Source: Sphingomicrobium flavum (lineage in GTDB: Bacteria; Pseudomonadota; Alphaproteobacteria; Sphingomonadales; Sphingomonadaceae). From it: a stretch of DNA of 64,000 nucleotides. The stretch spans positions 2,046,001 to 2,110,000 of the forward strand of contig NZ_CP102630.1 in NCBI RefSeq assembly GCF_024721605.1, read 5' to 3'. Under the pieces are notes generated by a model that did no database searches, was not told the origin of the DNA, and saw nothing but the letters and a program-made list of their open reading frames with translations. Both the position numbers and the translations under genes were made by a program. Shown here in pieces: positions 1 to 8,365 of the stretch. Every line of letters starts with the position of its first letter. Within the stretch, counting starts at the first letter, position 1.

Positions 1-867
1 GCCTATCGCCCTGCGATGGTGCTCGTCACTGCCAATCTCGGCAAATATCTTGAGCTGCTGCTTGAACGCGAGCCCGACAAGGAGCGCGTTTTCCAGTCAT
101 TCCTGAGCTTCTTATCGCAAGGCAGTCCTTATTATATCTTTGCCAATGGCGGCGGCGTGGCTCCCGAAAGCTCGTTCTTCAATGGTCAGTCGGAGAGCGC
201 CGTCCATCAACGCTTCCGCTATTACAATTCCGCCGCGCACCTGATGCTGAGCCAGCAATATCTGGATGCCCGCGTTCGCCATTATATCGCTGCCGGTGTC
301 CTTCCTCCGTCCAATCGCTGGAAATGGCCGGTCAGTCGCCGATACTTGGAGGCGAAGGCGGCTTATGATTCGCGCATGCGCCTCAAATCTCAAGCACGCC
401 CAGTTTCGGTTCAAAGCTGCGACCGAGGATTTGCCGGGCGGCGTTCGCTGGAGTGCGACGCCATTGAAGGATTGCAGGGCTGGACCGACGATCGTGTATT
501 TGCCGATTTCGTCGAGGGCACACACACATTCAATGCGCCGCGCGAGGCACGGGTTACCTATAACGCGACGGTGCCAACTGCCGCTAACGGCCGAATGCTC
601 TACAGTTCGTTCAGCGGGCTGGAATCGGTAGAACGACTCAATTACGTACATGTCGTCAACGGCATGGTTTCTGCCAAGCAGGCGCGCCTGCGCAGGGAAC
701 AGGACGGCATCGCGCCCATCGCCGGGGCGTTACTAGCGGGGATGGCGGCCTATGTTTTCCTTGGCGCACCGGAACAAGGCGTCATGCCCAAATGGACGCC
801 AGACAGTAAAATGCATCCCTTCGGCTATTCCGCGAACGACCTTCTGGTCGGCAATAACCCCTTTTAA
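1..867 (+). CDS. Unrecognised protein, probably cut at its 5' end by the window edge
   Basis: I do not recognise this protein. The frame is open from base 1; the first ATG is at 16 (283 residues from there), but the 15 bases before it hold no ribosome binding site, so the gene probably begins left of the window. The visible part is rich in Tyr, Arg and Ser, and has one hydrophobic stretch near the C-terminus (about residues 233-251 counted from the ATG, IAPIAGALLAGMAAYVF), which could be a membrane anchor. No catalytic motif is apparent. Its base composition looks more A/T-rich than its neighbours. It stops about 95 bases from the 3' end of a tRNA-Gly, a common position for the edge of an integrated element, so transfer is possible but unproven. 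Confidence 0.6.
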   Translation, partial: AYRPAMVLVTANLGKYLELLLEREPDKERVFQSFLSFLSQGSPYYIFANGGGVAPESSFFNGQSESAVHQRFRYYNSAAHLMLSQQYLDARVRHYIAAGVLPPSNRWKWPVSRRYLEAKAAYDSRMRLKSQARPVSVQSCDRGFAGRRSLECDAIEGLQGWTDDRVFADFVEGTHTFNAPREARVTYNATVPTAANGRMLYSSFSGLESVERLNYVHVVNGMVSAKQARLRREQDGIAPIAGALLAGMAAYVFLGAPEQGVMPKWTPDSKMHPFGYSANDLLVGNNPF

Positions 868-960
868 CCCGACATCATGATTGGCAGGACGGTAGGGAGA
901 TGACCGCCGCTTGCGCGGAAAGAGCGCGCTGCGCGGCCGCTCGTTCGAATGACTGGAAAA

Positions 961-1035
961 TGGAGCGGGCGAGGCGATTCGAACGCCCGACCCTCACCTT
1001 GGCAAGGTGATGCTCTACCCCTGAGCTACGCCCGC
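961..1035 (-). tRNA. tRNA-Gly (anticodon GCC)
   Basis: Read on the minus strand, this 75-base segment folds as a tRNA. A 7-bp acceptor stem pairs GCGGGCG with CGCCCGC, the D-arm contains AGCTCAGGGGTAGAGC, the anticodon stem TCACC/GGTGA carries the loop TTGCCAA (anticodon GCC), and the T-arm contains GTTCGAATC. The discriminator is T and the CCA end is encoded. It has no neighbouring tRNA. Its 3' end points left toward the unrecognised gene. Confidence 0.97.
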
Positions 1036-1077
1036 TCGGCACTACCGGATTCGAGTGAATCTCGGTGGGTGGCGCGC

Positions 1078-1105
1078 AGCTAGCACCGCTTTTTACCCCA
1101 TGCAA
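1078..1105 (-). promoter_or_regulatory. Candidate promoter of tRNA-Gly
   Basis: On the minus strand TTGCAT (1105-1100) and CTAGCT (1083-1078) are 16 bases apart, and the second element lies 43 bases upstream of the tRNA 5' end. This fits a housekeeping promoter with a precursor leader. It is a motif match only. Confidence 0.35.
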
Positions 1106-1113
1106 CCCCCTCC

Positions 1114-1142
1114 TTGTGAAAGATGCGTTCACCGCCCATATC
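1114..1142 (+). promoter_or_regulatory. Candidate promoter of the thioredoxin-TPR gene
   Basis: TTGTGA (1114-1119) and CATATC (1137-1142) are separated by 17 bases and end 27 bases before the GTG start at 1170. It lies back to back with the candidate tRNA-Gly promoter. Motif match only. Confidence 0.35.
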
Positions 1143-1169
1143 CGTGGCCAATAACAATGGGAGAATGGC

Positions 1170-2084
1170 GTGGTTGAGCAGCTGGGAATGAGCGAAGCCG
1201 AGAAGGAAGCCGTCCAGCGCTTCGAGCAGGAGATCGTCCAGCCATCGATGGACAAGTTGGTGGTGCTGCAATTCACCGCCGAATGGTGCGGGCCGTGCAA
1301 GCAGCTGTCCCCCATCCTGGAGCAGGTGGCGGCGGACTATGCCGACAAGGGCGTGATCCTGAAGAAGATCGACGTCGATAGCGAGAAGACCATCGCGGCG
1401 GCGTTTCGCATCCAGTCGGTGCCGACCATCTATGCCATGTATCAGGGCCAGCCGGTCGCCGACCTCACCCAATATCGCACCCCGGGCGCATTGTCCCAGG
1501 CCCTCGACCAGATCCTGAAGCAGGCCAATATCAGCGGCGAAGCGCAAAGCCGTGAGGAGCAGATCGCACCGCTGATCGAACAGGGCCTTGCCCTGCTGGA
1601 CGCCGGCGATCACGACCAGGCGCTGGCGCTGTTCGGCCAGTTGCACGAGGTCGATCCCGACAATCCCAAGATCTTGGGCGCACTGGCCCGCGCGATGATC
1701 CTTGGCGGGCACAGTCAAGAAGCGCGCCAGCTGATCGAGGGTCTGGACGAGAAGATCGCCAGCGATCCTGCCGTCGCGCAGGCGCGTGCCATGCTGGACG
1801 TGGCGGCTGTGGGCGAGGAGGCGGTGGATACCAGCGCCTATGAAGCGCGGATCGCTGCCAATGCCGACGACCATGAAGCCCGCTTCGAGCTGGCCAAGGC
1901 GCTGATGGCCAATGGCAATCGCGACGGCGCGGCCGATCATCTGCTGGAGATCGTGCAGCGCGATGCGGCCTGGAATGACGGCGCGGCCAAGACTAAATTC
2001 CTGTCGTTGCTGGAAGCTGCCGGGCTGGAAGACCCCTGGTCTTCGGCGCAGCGGCGGCGCCTGTCTGCGGTGCTGTTCACATGA
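1170..2084 (+). CDS. cnoX: Thioredoxin-like/TPR co-chaperone, CnoX (YbbN) family
   Basis: 304 residues. An N-terminal thioredoxin fold (about 10-115) has the redox motif WCGPC at 39-43 and the cis-proline segment SVPT near 83-86. The remaining C-terminal half is helical and TPR-like, with repeated alanine/leucine-rich helix pairs. This thioredoxin-plus-TPR layout is that of CnoX/YbbN, which holds oxidatively unfolded proteins and passes them to GroEL or DnaK. Unlike the E. coli protein, whose motif is SxxC, both cysteines are kept here, so oxidoreductase activity is plausible, as reported for Caulobacter. The GTG start follows GGGAGA by about five bases; an in-frame ATG at 1188 is the alternative. 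The stop overlaps the start of the next gene by four bases, so the two are translationally coupled. Confidence 0.85.
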   Translation: MVEQLGMSEAEKEAVQRFEQEIVQPSMDKLVVLQFTAEWCGPCKQLSPILEQVAADYADKGVILKKIDVDSEKTIAAAFRIQSVPTIYAMYQGQPVADLTQYRTPGALSQALDQILKQANISGEAQSREEQIAPLIEQGLALLDAGDHDQALALFGQLHEVDPDNPKILGALARAMILGGHSQEARQLIEGLDEKIASDPAVAQARAMLDVAAVGEEAVDTSAYEARIAANADDHEARFELAKALMANGNRDGAADHLLEIVQRDAAWNDGAAKTKFLSLLEAAGLEDPWSSAQRRRLSAVLFT

Positions 2085-2713
2085 TGGGCGCGGAGCCGGT
2101 TCGCGTTCCCATCTTCCCCTTGGGCGGGGCCTTGCTGTTCCCGCGCTCTCAGCTGCCGCTCCACATCTTTGAGGACCGCTATCGCGACATGGTGCGCGAC
2201 GCACTGGCCGGCAATGGCCAGATCGCGATGATCCAGCCCGTCCATGACGAAAGGGATTCGCCGCTCCACAAGGTCGGCTGCCTTGGCGAACTGGTGGGCG
2301 TCGAGGAACTGGATGACGGGCGCTACAATATCATCCTGGAAGGCCAGCGCCGCTTTCGCTGGATCCGCGAGGCGGAGACGGACACGCTCTATCGCATGGC
2401 GGATGTCGACCTGGCCGAATTTGACGATCGCGAGCCCGATCCGCTGAGCGCGGCGCAGCGATCGATCGTTGAACAGGAAGCGCGCGCCTTTGGCGATGCG
2501 CTGCGGTTGCAGGTCGATTGGCAGCAGGTGGCCCGGCTGGACGATGAGACCTTCGTCAACGCCATCGCGCAGGTCGCGCCCTTCGATATCGGCGCCAAGC
2601 AGGCGTTGCTGGAAGAGGGGAATCTTTCGCGCCGCGCCGAACTGGTCACCCAGCTTATGCAGTTCCAGCGGCTCGCCCCCGGCGGGGCCGCGAGCGACCA
2701 GACGTTGCAATAA
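2081..2713 (+). CDS. LON substrate-binding-domain protein (stand-alone Lon N-domain)
   Basis: 210 residues made of a single Lon N-terminal (LON) domain. It opens with the typical RVPIFPLGGALLFPRSQLPL run at about 7-26, followed by HIFEDRYRDM and the GCLGELVGVEEL segment. It lacks the AAA+ and Ser-Lys protease domains of Lon, so it is not a protease. Small LON-only proteins are common in alphaproteobacteria; their job is not settled, and substrate or chaperone binding is the usual suggestion. The ATG overlaps the stop of the CnoX-type gene (ATGA). That coupling to a holdase agrees with a role in protein quality control, which is inference. Confidence 0.88.
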   Translation: MMGAEPVRVPIFPLGGALLFPRSQLPLHIFEDRYRDMVRDALAGNGQIAMIQPVHDERDSPLHKVGCLGELVGVEELDDGRYNIILEGQRRFRWIREAETDTLYRMADVDLAEFDDREPDPLSAAQRSIVEQEARAFGDALRLQVDWQQVARLDDETFVNAIAQVAPFDIGAKQALLEEGNLSRRAELVTQLMQFQRLAPGGAASDQTLQ

Positions 2714-2835
2714 TTTCCTCTGCGCCGCGGCGTCGAGCAGTGATGAATCCGGGGTCCAGCCGCATCTGGCCCAAGGAACATGCTCAGATAGCAGGAGTTT
2801 TCATGCCGTAATCCTTCATTTTGAGGAAATTGAGT

Positions 2836-3708
2836 ATGAAGTATCCGTTGTTAATCGCAGCTGCCGCATCATTGGCAGCCACCCCCGCCGCCGCACAGGA
2901 CCGTAATCCGATCGGCGATATCCTTGGCGCCATCTTTGGCGAGCGCGCCGAATCCAACACCCTCGACGGCCAGTGGGGCATGGGCAGGACGCCCTTGTCC
3001 AACCAGCGCGGCGCTTTCGAGCAGCGTGTCGACAGCGATGTGAGCCGGGGTGTCATCACCTCCGCCACCGCGGCGCGGCTGAAATATGACTATTATCTGC
3101 TGACGCAGAAGGAGACGCGCTACGCCTCCGACCGCCGCTTCACCTCGCAGGAGCGTGAAGAGCTGAAATATGACTATAACCGGCTGACGCAGGTGCTGGC
3201 CGACGGCACCTATGCCGATGGCGTGACCGATGCCTTCATTCCCGCCAACACCGCGACCAGCGCATCGATCGCCGATGGCCGCGCCGCGTTCGAGCAGCGC
3301 GTCAACGCGTCGGTCTCGGCGCGCAACATCCGTCGTTCGGTCGGGACCCGGCTGAAGGCCGAATATACCGCGCTGATCGACATCGAATCGGCCTATCTTC
3401 GCGATGGCCGTCTGAGCGATGCCGAACAAGCCGACCTTGAAGCCCGCCTGGATGCGCTCGAAGCGCGGATTGGCGACATGGGTTACAACCCGGCCAACAT
3501 GACCGCTGCGGCGCGTCTTGCCGCGATCGGCGAAGCGCTGCCCACCAGCGGGCTGTCGACCGCTGCGCAGGCGCAGCTTCTGGTCGAACATGGCGACCTT
3601 GTCCGCCTGGCCCAGGCCTATACGCGTGTCACCACCAACAATGACGACCGCGAATATCTGGATGCACGATTGGCCAATCTGGAAACCCGCGCCGGCCTTC
3701 GCCGCTAA
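2836..3708 (+). CDS. Secreted hypothetical protein with internal repeats
   Basis: 290 residues. The ATG at 2836 follows GAGGAAA (2823-2829) and begins a clear signal peptide (MKYPLLIAAAASLAATPAAAQ, cleavage after AQ). The mature protein repeats a roughly 60-residue alpha-helical unit: FEQRVDSDVSRGVITSA...RLKYDYYLL...RFTSQEREEL recurs about 100 residues later as FEQRVNASVSARNIR...RLKAEYTAL...RLSDAEQADL, and a weaker third copy ends the protein (REYLDARLANLETRAGL). The pattern of acidic and aromatic residues suggests a periplasmic helical bundle. I recognise no named domain; similar secreted proteins occur in sphingomonads. A strong terminator follows directly, so the gene is probably its own unit. 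Confidence 0.82.
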   Translation: MKYPLLIAAAASLAATPAAAQDRNPIGDILGAIFGERAESNTLDGQWGMGRTPLSNQRGAFEQRVDSDVSRGVITSATAARLKYDYYLLTQKETRYASDRRFTSQEREELKYDYNRLTQVLADGTYADGVTDAFIPANTATSASIADGRAAFEQRVNASVSARNIRRSVGTRLKAEYTALIDIESAYLRDGRLSDAEQADLEARLDALEARIGDMGYNPANMTAAARLAAIGEALPTSGLSTAAQAQLLVEHGDLVRLAQAYTRVTTNNDDREYLDARLANLETRAGLRR

Positions 3709-3725
3709 CGGGCCGACCATGAAGG

Positions 3726-3759
3726 ACCGGGGCGGGCGCGATGTCCGCCCCGGTTTTTT
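3726..3759 (+). terminator. Rho-independent terminator after the repeat protein
   Basis: A perfect 10-bp stem ACCGGGGCGG (3726-3735) / CCGCCCCGGT (3745-3754) with a 9-base loop is followed by a run of six T. It ends the rightward gene; there is no T run on the other strand. Confidence 0.88.
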
Positions 3760-3777
3760 GTGCGCGACATCAGGACG

Positions 3778-4995
3778 TCAGATCGGCAGGCCGCGGAGCA
3801 ATAGCGGCAGGTCGCCCGACGTACCGCGGGCTTCGTCCATCAATTTCTGTTTTAACGGACCGATGCGTCCGACCAGCCCCATGCCGAAGCGGCGGACCCT
3901 GGATGCCGTCTTGCCCGGGATGCCGTAGATGCGGGTGAGCCCATCGGTCGCCATCGCCACCATCAGCACATCGAGGCTACGCCAGCGCTGGTAGCGTTCC
4001 ATCAGCTGGGCATCGCCAAGATCGAGCCCGAGCCGCGCACCTTCGACCAGTACCTGCGCCAGCGCGGCGGCATCGCGGTAACCCAGATTGACGCCCTGCC
4101 CGGCAATGGGGTGGATGGCGTGCGCGGCATCGCCGATCAGCGCCAGCCGGTGATCGGTCATGCGCGCGGCATGGTGGAAGCCGAGCGGATAGGAAGAGCG
4201 CGGCGCGATCATCTCGATCCGGCCGAGGAAACCGCCCATCGCCGCCTCCGCCTCGGCAGCGAAATCCTCGTCCGAGAGCGACAGGAGGCCAGGCGCGTCC
4301 TTTTTCTTCACCGACCAGACGATGGCCGAGCGGTGACCGTCTTCGTCGTCATTCATCGGCAACAGCGCGAAGGGGCCAGCGGGATAGAAAATCTCGTAGG
4401 CGACCTGGTCATGCGGTTTTTCGTGCCGGAGCGTCGAGACGATCGCGGCATGATCATATTTCCAGCGCGTCATGCGAATGCCGGCGGCTTCGCGCAGCGG
4501 CGAATTGCGCCCTTCCGCGCCAACGAGCAGCGGGGCGGTCACATGGCTGCCATCGTCGAGCGTGACGGTAACGCCATGTTCGCCCCGGTCGATCTGCGCG
4601 GCCTTGTGCCCGAATTTCAGCGTGATGTTGTTGCCTGCGCGGGCGCGCGACAGGAGCGCACTGCGGATGTGGCGATTTTCGTGCATCCAGCCCAGCGGTT
4701 CGTCATCGTCCTGCGGATCGAAGGCAAGCCCGCCCGGTTCCAGCCCGTCGGCAACCTGGATGATGCGGATGGGTGACCCGGGTTCGGGGAAATGATCGCT
4801 GATCCCGACCGTATCGAACATGCGCTTTGACGAAGAGCTGACCGCGCTGGTGCGGCCATCGAAGGCGGCGTTCAGACGGTCTTCGGGGTTGGCGGGGTCG
4901 ACCACGACCGAGCGGAGCCCGGCGCTGTCCAGTGCGGCGGCGAAAGCCAGGCCGACCAGCCCGCCGCCCATGATGATGACGTCATAGCGTTCCAT
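3778..4995 (-). CDS. UbiH/UbiF/COQ6-family FAD-dependent hydroxylase
   Basis: 405 residues. It has an N-terminal FAD-binding GGGLVGLA at 10-17, the middle motif GAEGRNSPLRE (about 160-170), and the second FAD motif GDAAHAIHPIAGQGVNLG near 288-305, which together define the UbiH/VisC/COQ6 ring-hydroxylase family. Members use NAD(P)H and O2 to hydroxylate the ubiquinone ring, or similar aromatics. Which ring position this one modifies cannot be read from sequence, since alphaproteobacteria carry hydroxylases with differing regioselectivity. It converges on the preceding gene and diverges from ftsK. A COQ9-family gene elsewhere in the window supports an aerobic ubiquinone pathway. Confidence 0.87.
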   Translation of the reverse strand: MERYDVIIMGGGLVGLAFAAALDSAGLRSVVVDPANPEDRLNAAFDGRTSAVSSSSKRMFDTVGISDHFPEPGSPIRIIQVADGLEPGGLAFDPQDDDEPLGWMHENRHIRSALLSRARAGNNITLKFGHKAAQIDRGEHGVTVTLDDGSHVTAPLLVGAEGRNSPLREAAGIRMTRWKYDHAAIVSTLRHEKPHDQVAYEIFYPAGPFALLPMNDDEDGHRSAIVWSVKKKDAPGLLSLSDEDFAAEAEAAMGGFLGRIEMIAPRSSYPLGFHHAARMTDHRLALIGDAAHAIHPIAGQGVNLGYRDAAALAQVLVEGARLGLDLGDAQLMERYQRWRSLDVLMVAMATDGLTRIYGIPGKTASRVRRFGMGLVGRIGPLKQKLMDEARGTSGDLPLLLRGLPI

Positions 4996-5080
4996 GCCGC
5001 CTTCCTAACGGGGAAAATCGGCCGCCGATAGATAGGCCGTTGACCGTGGAGTCGCCTCAAGTCCATTGTAGGGGAGACAG

Positions 5081-7423
5081 ATGGGGAGGAACATCATGGC
5101 CACCGCCGCGCGGGGCAAATCGGACGACGGCTGGCTGGGCAGCCTCAAGCAGGGCGCGAAAAGCGTCGGGCGGCGAATCGTCGGGCTGGGCGTGGCGCTG
5201 GCCGGGCTGGGCCTGGGCGTGGCGCTGATCACGCATGATTCGACCGATCCCAGCTTCTCCACCGCCGCGGGCGGGCCGCCGCAAAACTGGCTGGGCAGCC
5301 TTGGCGCTTATGCCAGCGACCTGGCGCTGCTGCTGTTTGGCATCGCCTCGATCCTGATGGTACCGATGATCATCATGGCGGGGCTGCGGCTGGCGCGCGA
5401 TGCCGGGCCGGGACGCTCGGGGCGCAAATGGCTGCTCGCGATCATTGCGATGATGCTGATCGGCACCGCCATCGGCCTTTATACTCGCGACGGGGTGAGC
5501 GGGCTTCCGGGCGGCTGGGGCGGCGTGATCGGAATGATCGGTGCCTCGGGGCTCGACGGGCTGATCGGGCTCATCAACAACAGCTCCATCGAAGGCGCGG
5601 TGAGCCTGTCGCTGACCGCCATCGGCATTGTCGGCGGGCTGGCGCTGGCGGGCATGGCGCTCGACCTTCGGCCCGAGGAAAAGCAGTGGATCCGCGACCG
5701 GCTGCAGCGCGAACCGCGCGAGGAAGCCGCCGAATCCAATATCCTCAAGCGCTCACGCAAGAAGGATGCGCCCAAGGTCACCGCTCCGCCCAAGGCCGCG
5801 CCACAGGTCGCCAATCCTTCCGGCCCCGTGGTGCGCGCGGGGGCGCAACCCGCCAAGAAACCGCGCGGCAAGGCCAGCCCGGCGCAGCAGCCGGGCCTTG
5901 CGCTTGGCGACAATTACCAGCTGCCCTCGATCGAGCTGCTGGCGCCGGTCGACCCCGCGCAGGTCGCGCCGGTCGACAAGGCGGCACTCGAGCGTAACGC
6001 CCGGCTGCTCGAAAGCGTGCTCGAAGATTTCAAGGTGTTCGGCGATATCGTCGAAGTGAGGCCGGGGCCGGTCGTCACCATGTATGAGCTTGAACCCGCC
6101 AGCGGCATCAAGGCCAGCCGCGTCATCCAGCTGGCCGACGATATCGCGCGCAACATGAGCGCCTTGTCGGCGCGCGTCGCCACCATTCCGGGGCGCAGCG
6201 TCATCGGCATCGAACTGCCCAACAAGAAGCGCGACATGGTGATGCTGTCGGAACTGATCGGCAGCCAGGATTTCGCCGACCAGCAGATGAGCCTGGCGCT
6301 GATCCTCGGCAAGGATATCAGCGGCGATCCGGTGATTGCGGACCTGGCGCCCATGCCGCATCTGCTCGTCGCCGGCACCACCGGATCGGGTAAATCGGTC
6401 GGCCTCAACGCCATGATCCTGTCCTTGCTCTACCGCATGGGGCCGGACGAGTGCCGGATGATCATGATCGATCCCAAGATGCTGGAACTCAGTGTCTATG
6501 ACGATATCCCGCATCTCCTCGCCCCCGTGGTGACCGAGCCGGGCAAGGCGATCCGTGCCTTGAAATGGACCGTCGAGCAGATGGAGGAGCGTTATCGGAT
6601 GATGGCGAGCCTTGGGGTGCGCCAGCTTGCCAGCTTCAACAAGAAGGTCACCGAAGCCAAGGCCAAGGGCCAGAAGATGGGGCGCAAGGTGCAGACCGGC
6701 TATGATGCCGATACCGGCCAGCCGACCTATGAGACCGAAGAGCTGGATTATGAAACGCTGCCCCAGATCGTGGTGGTGGTGGACGAGCTTGCCGATTTGA
6801 TGATGACGGCGGGCAAGGAAGTCGAATTCCTGATCCAGCGGCTGGCGCAGAAGGCGCGCGCGGCGGGCATTCACCTCATCATGGCGACGCAGCGCCCCTC
6901 GGTCGATGTCATTACCGGTGTCATCAAGGCCAATTTGCCGACCCGCATCAGCTTCCACGTCACCAGCAAGATCGACAGCCGCACCATCCTTGGCGAACAG
7001 GGCGCCGAGCAGCTTTTGGGTAAGGGCGATATGCTCTACATGGCGGGCGGCAAGCGCATCCTGCGCGTCCATGGGCCCTTCGTTGCCGATGATGAAGTGC
7101 GCAAGGTCGCCGATCATTGGCGCGGCCAGGGGATGCCCGATTATATCCAGGCGGTGACCGAGGAGCCCGAGGATGGCGGCTATCTGTTCGATGGCCAGCC
7201 GATGGGCGAGGACGATGCCGAGACGCAGCAATTCCGCAAGGCGGTCCAGATCGTGGCCGAAAGCCAGAAGGCCTCGACCAGCTATCTGCAGCGCCAGATG
7301 CGGGTCGGCTACAACACCGCCGCGCGGCTGATCGAGATGATGGAAAAACAGGGCCTGGTCAGCGAACCCGACCATGTCGGACGGCGCGAGGTGCTGATCG
7401 ATCAGCACGGGCAGCCCGTCTGA
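5081..7423 (+). CDS. ftsK: DNA translocase FtsK
   Basis: 780 residues. The N-terminal 200 hold about four or five hydrophobic membrane segments, then a basic/Pro/Ala linker (about 210-275). The motor follows: Walker A GTTGSGKS at 432-439, Walker B VVVVDELADLMM at about 562-573, and MATQRPSVDVITG. The last 70 residues form the winged-helix gamma domain that reads chromosomal KOPS-type sites (SYLQRQMRVGYNTAARLIEMME). FtsK sits at the septum and pumps DNA toward dif for chromosome dimer resolution. Two starts are plausible: ATG 5081 after GGGGAG (5071-5076), and ATG 5096 (residue 6) after a stronger GGGGAGGA (5083-5090) with good spacing. I list the longer form. Confidence 0.97.
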   Translation: MGRNIMATAARGKSDDGWLGSLKQGAKSVGRRIVGLGVALAGLGLGVALITHDSTDPSFSTAAGGPPQNWLGSLGAYASDLALLLFGIASILMVPMIIMAGLRLARDAGPGRSGRKWLLAIIAMMLIGTAIGLYTRDGVSGLPGGWGGVIGMIGASGLDGLIGLINNSSIEGAVSLSLTAIGIVGGLALAGMALDLRPEEKQWIRDRLQREPREEAAESNILKRSRKKDAPKVTAPPKAAPQVANPSGPVVRAGAQPAKKPRGKASPAQQPGLALGDNYQLPSIELLAPVDPAQVAPVDKAALERNARLLESVLEDFKVFGDIVEVRPGPVVTMYELEPASGIKASRVIQLADDIARNMSALSARVATIPGRSVIGIELPNKKRDMVMLSELIGSQDFADQQMSLALILGKDISGDPVIADLAPMPHLLVAGTTGSGKSVGLNAMILSLLYRMGPDECRMIMIDPKMLELSVYDDIPHLLAPVVTEPGKAIRALKWTVEQMEERYRMMASLGVRQLASFNKKVTEAKAKGQKMGRKVQTGYDADTGQPTYETEELDYETLPQIVVVVDELADLMMTAGKEVEFLIQRLAQKARAAGIHLIMATQRPSVDVITGVIKANLPTRISFHVTSKIDSRTILGEQGAEQLLGKGDMLYMAGGKRILRVHGPFVADDEVRKVADHWRGQGMPDYIQAVTEEPEDGGYLFDGQPMGEDDAETQQFRKAVQIVAESQKASTSYLQRQMRVGYNTAARLIEMMEKQGLVSEPDHVGRREVLIDQHGQPV

Positions 7424-7512
7424 TCAAGCTGAACGCCATGGAACCGGCGGGTTCAGGGGGCATTCAAGCCGCTAACGCCACACAGGCCATGAACGATTTT
7501 CGGAGTTTTTCG

Positions 7513-8121
7513 ATGAAATTATCCTATCTTGTCGCCCCCGTGGCAGCCGTTGCGATGATCGCCGCGCCCGCGCCGGCGGCCAAGCAGCAGAGCATGCTCG
7601 ACCGGGTCGAGACCCATCTGGCGCAATCGAGCAGCATGACCGCCAATTTCACCCAGACCGACGGCAAGGGTCGTTCGATCGGCGGCACCTTGTCGATGAA
7701 GCGTCCGGGCAAGGTGCGCTTCGATTATGGCAAGCAGGCCAACATGCTGATGGTCGGCGATGGTCGCGAACTGCATTTCATCGATTATGAAGTGGGCCAG
7801 AAGTCGACCTGGAAGATCAAGGAATCGCCGCTGGCGGTCCTGCTCGACAACAAGCCCAACCTCGACCGCATCGCCCGCATCGTGCCGACCGAGGATGACC
7901 GCGTCGTCATCGTTCGCGCGCGCGATGCGCGACGGCCCGAGTTCGGCACGCTGATCCTGGCTTTCACCAAGACGTCCAGCGCGCCCGGCGGGCTGCAGCT
8001 GGCGGGCTGGACCGCGATCGACGCGCAGAACAAGCGCACGCAGATCCAGCTGTCCAACCAGCGCTACAATGTGAGCGTGCCCGATGCGCGCTTCACCTAT
8101 GTCGAACCGAAGAAGCGATAA
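7513..8121 (+). CDS. lolA: Outer-membrane lipoprotein carrier protein LolA
   Basis: 202 residues. The ATG at 7513 follows CGGAG (7501-7505) and gives a signal peptide ending near APAPAA; an in-frame ATG at 7489 would add eight residues before it. The mature part has the LolA pattern: MTANFTQTD near the N-terminus, GGTLSMKRPGKVRFDYG, then FIDYEVGQKSTWKI and SPLAVLLDN. LolA takes lipoproteins from the LolCDE transporter and carries them through the periplasm to the outer membrane. LptE and other lipoproteins encoded in this window would be clients. It lies 89 bases after ftsK, in the same direction, as in many alphaproteobacteria. Confidence 0.93.
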   Translation: MKLSYLVAPVAAVAMIAAPAPAAKQQSMLDRVETHLAQSSSMTANFTQTDGKGRSIGGTLSMKRPGKVRFDYGKQANMLMVGDGRELHFIDYEVGQKSTWKIKESPLAVLLDNKPNLDRIARIVPTEDDRVVIVRARDARRPEFGTLILAFTKTSSAPGGLQLAGWTAIDAQNKRTQIQLSNQRYNVSVPDARFTYVEPKKR

Positions 8122-8181
8122 AATCGCGTTTCTGAACGCAACTGTTCATGCTGGCGAAAGCTGGCCCGCGCTAGAAAAGAT

Positions 8182-8300
8182 GGTGATCATCGATTTTTGA
8201 GTCGGGATTTCCCCCTGTTACCCGGCTCCCCGATGATCACCTTGCGTGACGAACGCTAGGTGACCCCCGCTCCACGCCCCCGGAGCGGGGGTCTTTTTTT
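8182..8300 (+). ncRNA. Candidate small RNA between lolA and xth, ending in a strong terminator
   Basis: A 244-base gap holds no gene but is highly structured. GGTGATCATCG (8182-8192) and CGATGATCACC (8231-8241) form a perfect 11-bp stem closing a 38-base C-rich loop that includes TTCCCCCTGTTACCCGG. A rho-independent terminator follows 20 bases later. A -10-like GCTAGA lies at 8170-8175, just upstream of the first arm; the -35 element is weak. A promoter-like box, a closed hairpin with a C-rich loop, and a terminator make an sRNA of about 119 bases likely. I cannot place it in a known family. The alternative is a structured 3' UTR of lolA. Confidence 0.42.
8262..8300 (+). terminator. Rho-independent terminator of the lolA/sRNA region
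   Basis: A 12-bp perfect stem GACCCCCGCTCC (8262-8273) / GGAGCGGGGGTC (8282-8293), loop of eight, followed by seven T (8294-8300). It is one of the strongest terminators in the window. Confidence 0.92.
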
Positions 8301-8365
8301 GTCCGCCCTTTGCGCTGTTCGCTCGCCTCGCCTAGAGAGCGGGAAAGCAGCATGCAGGACGCCTC

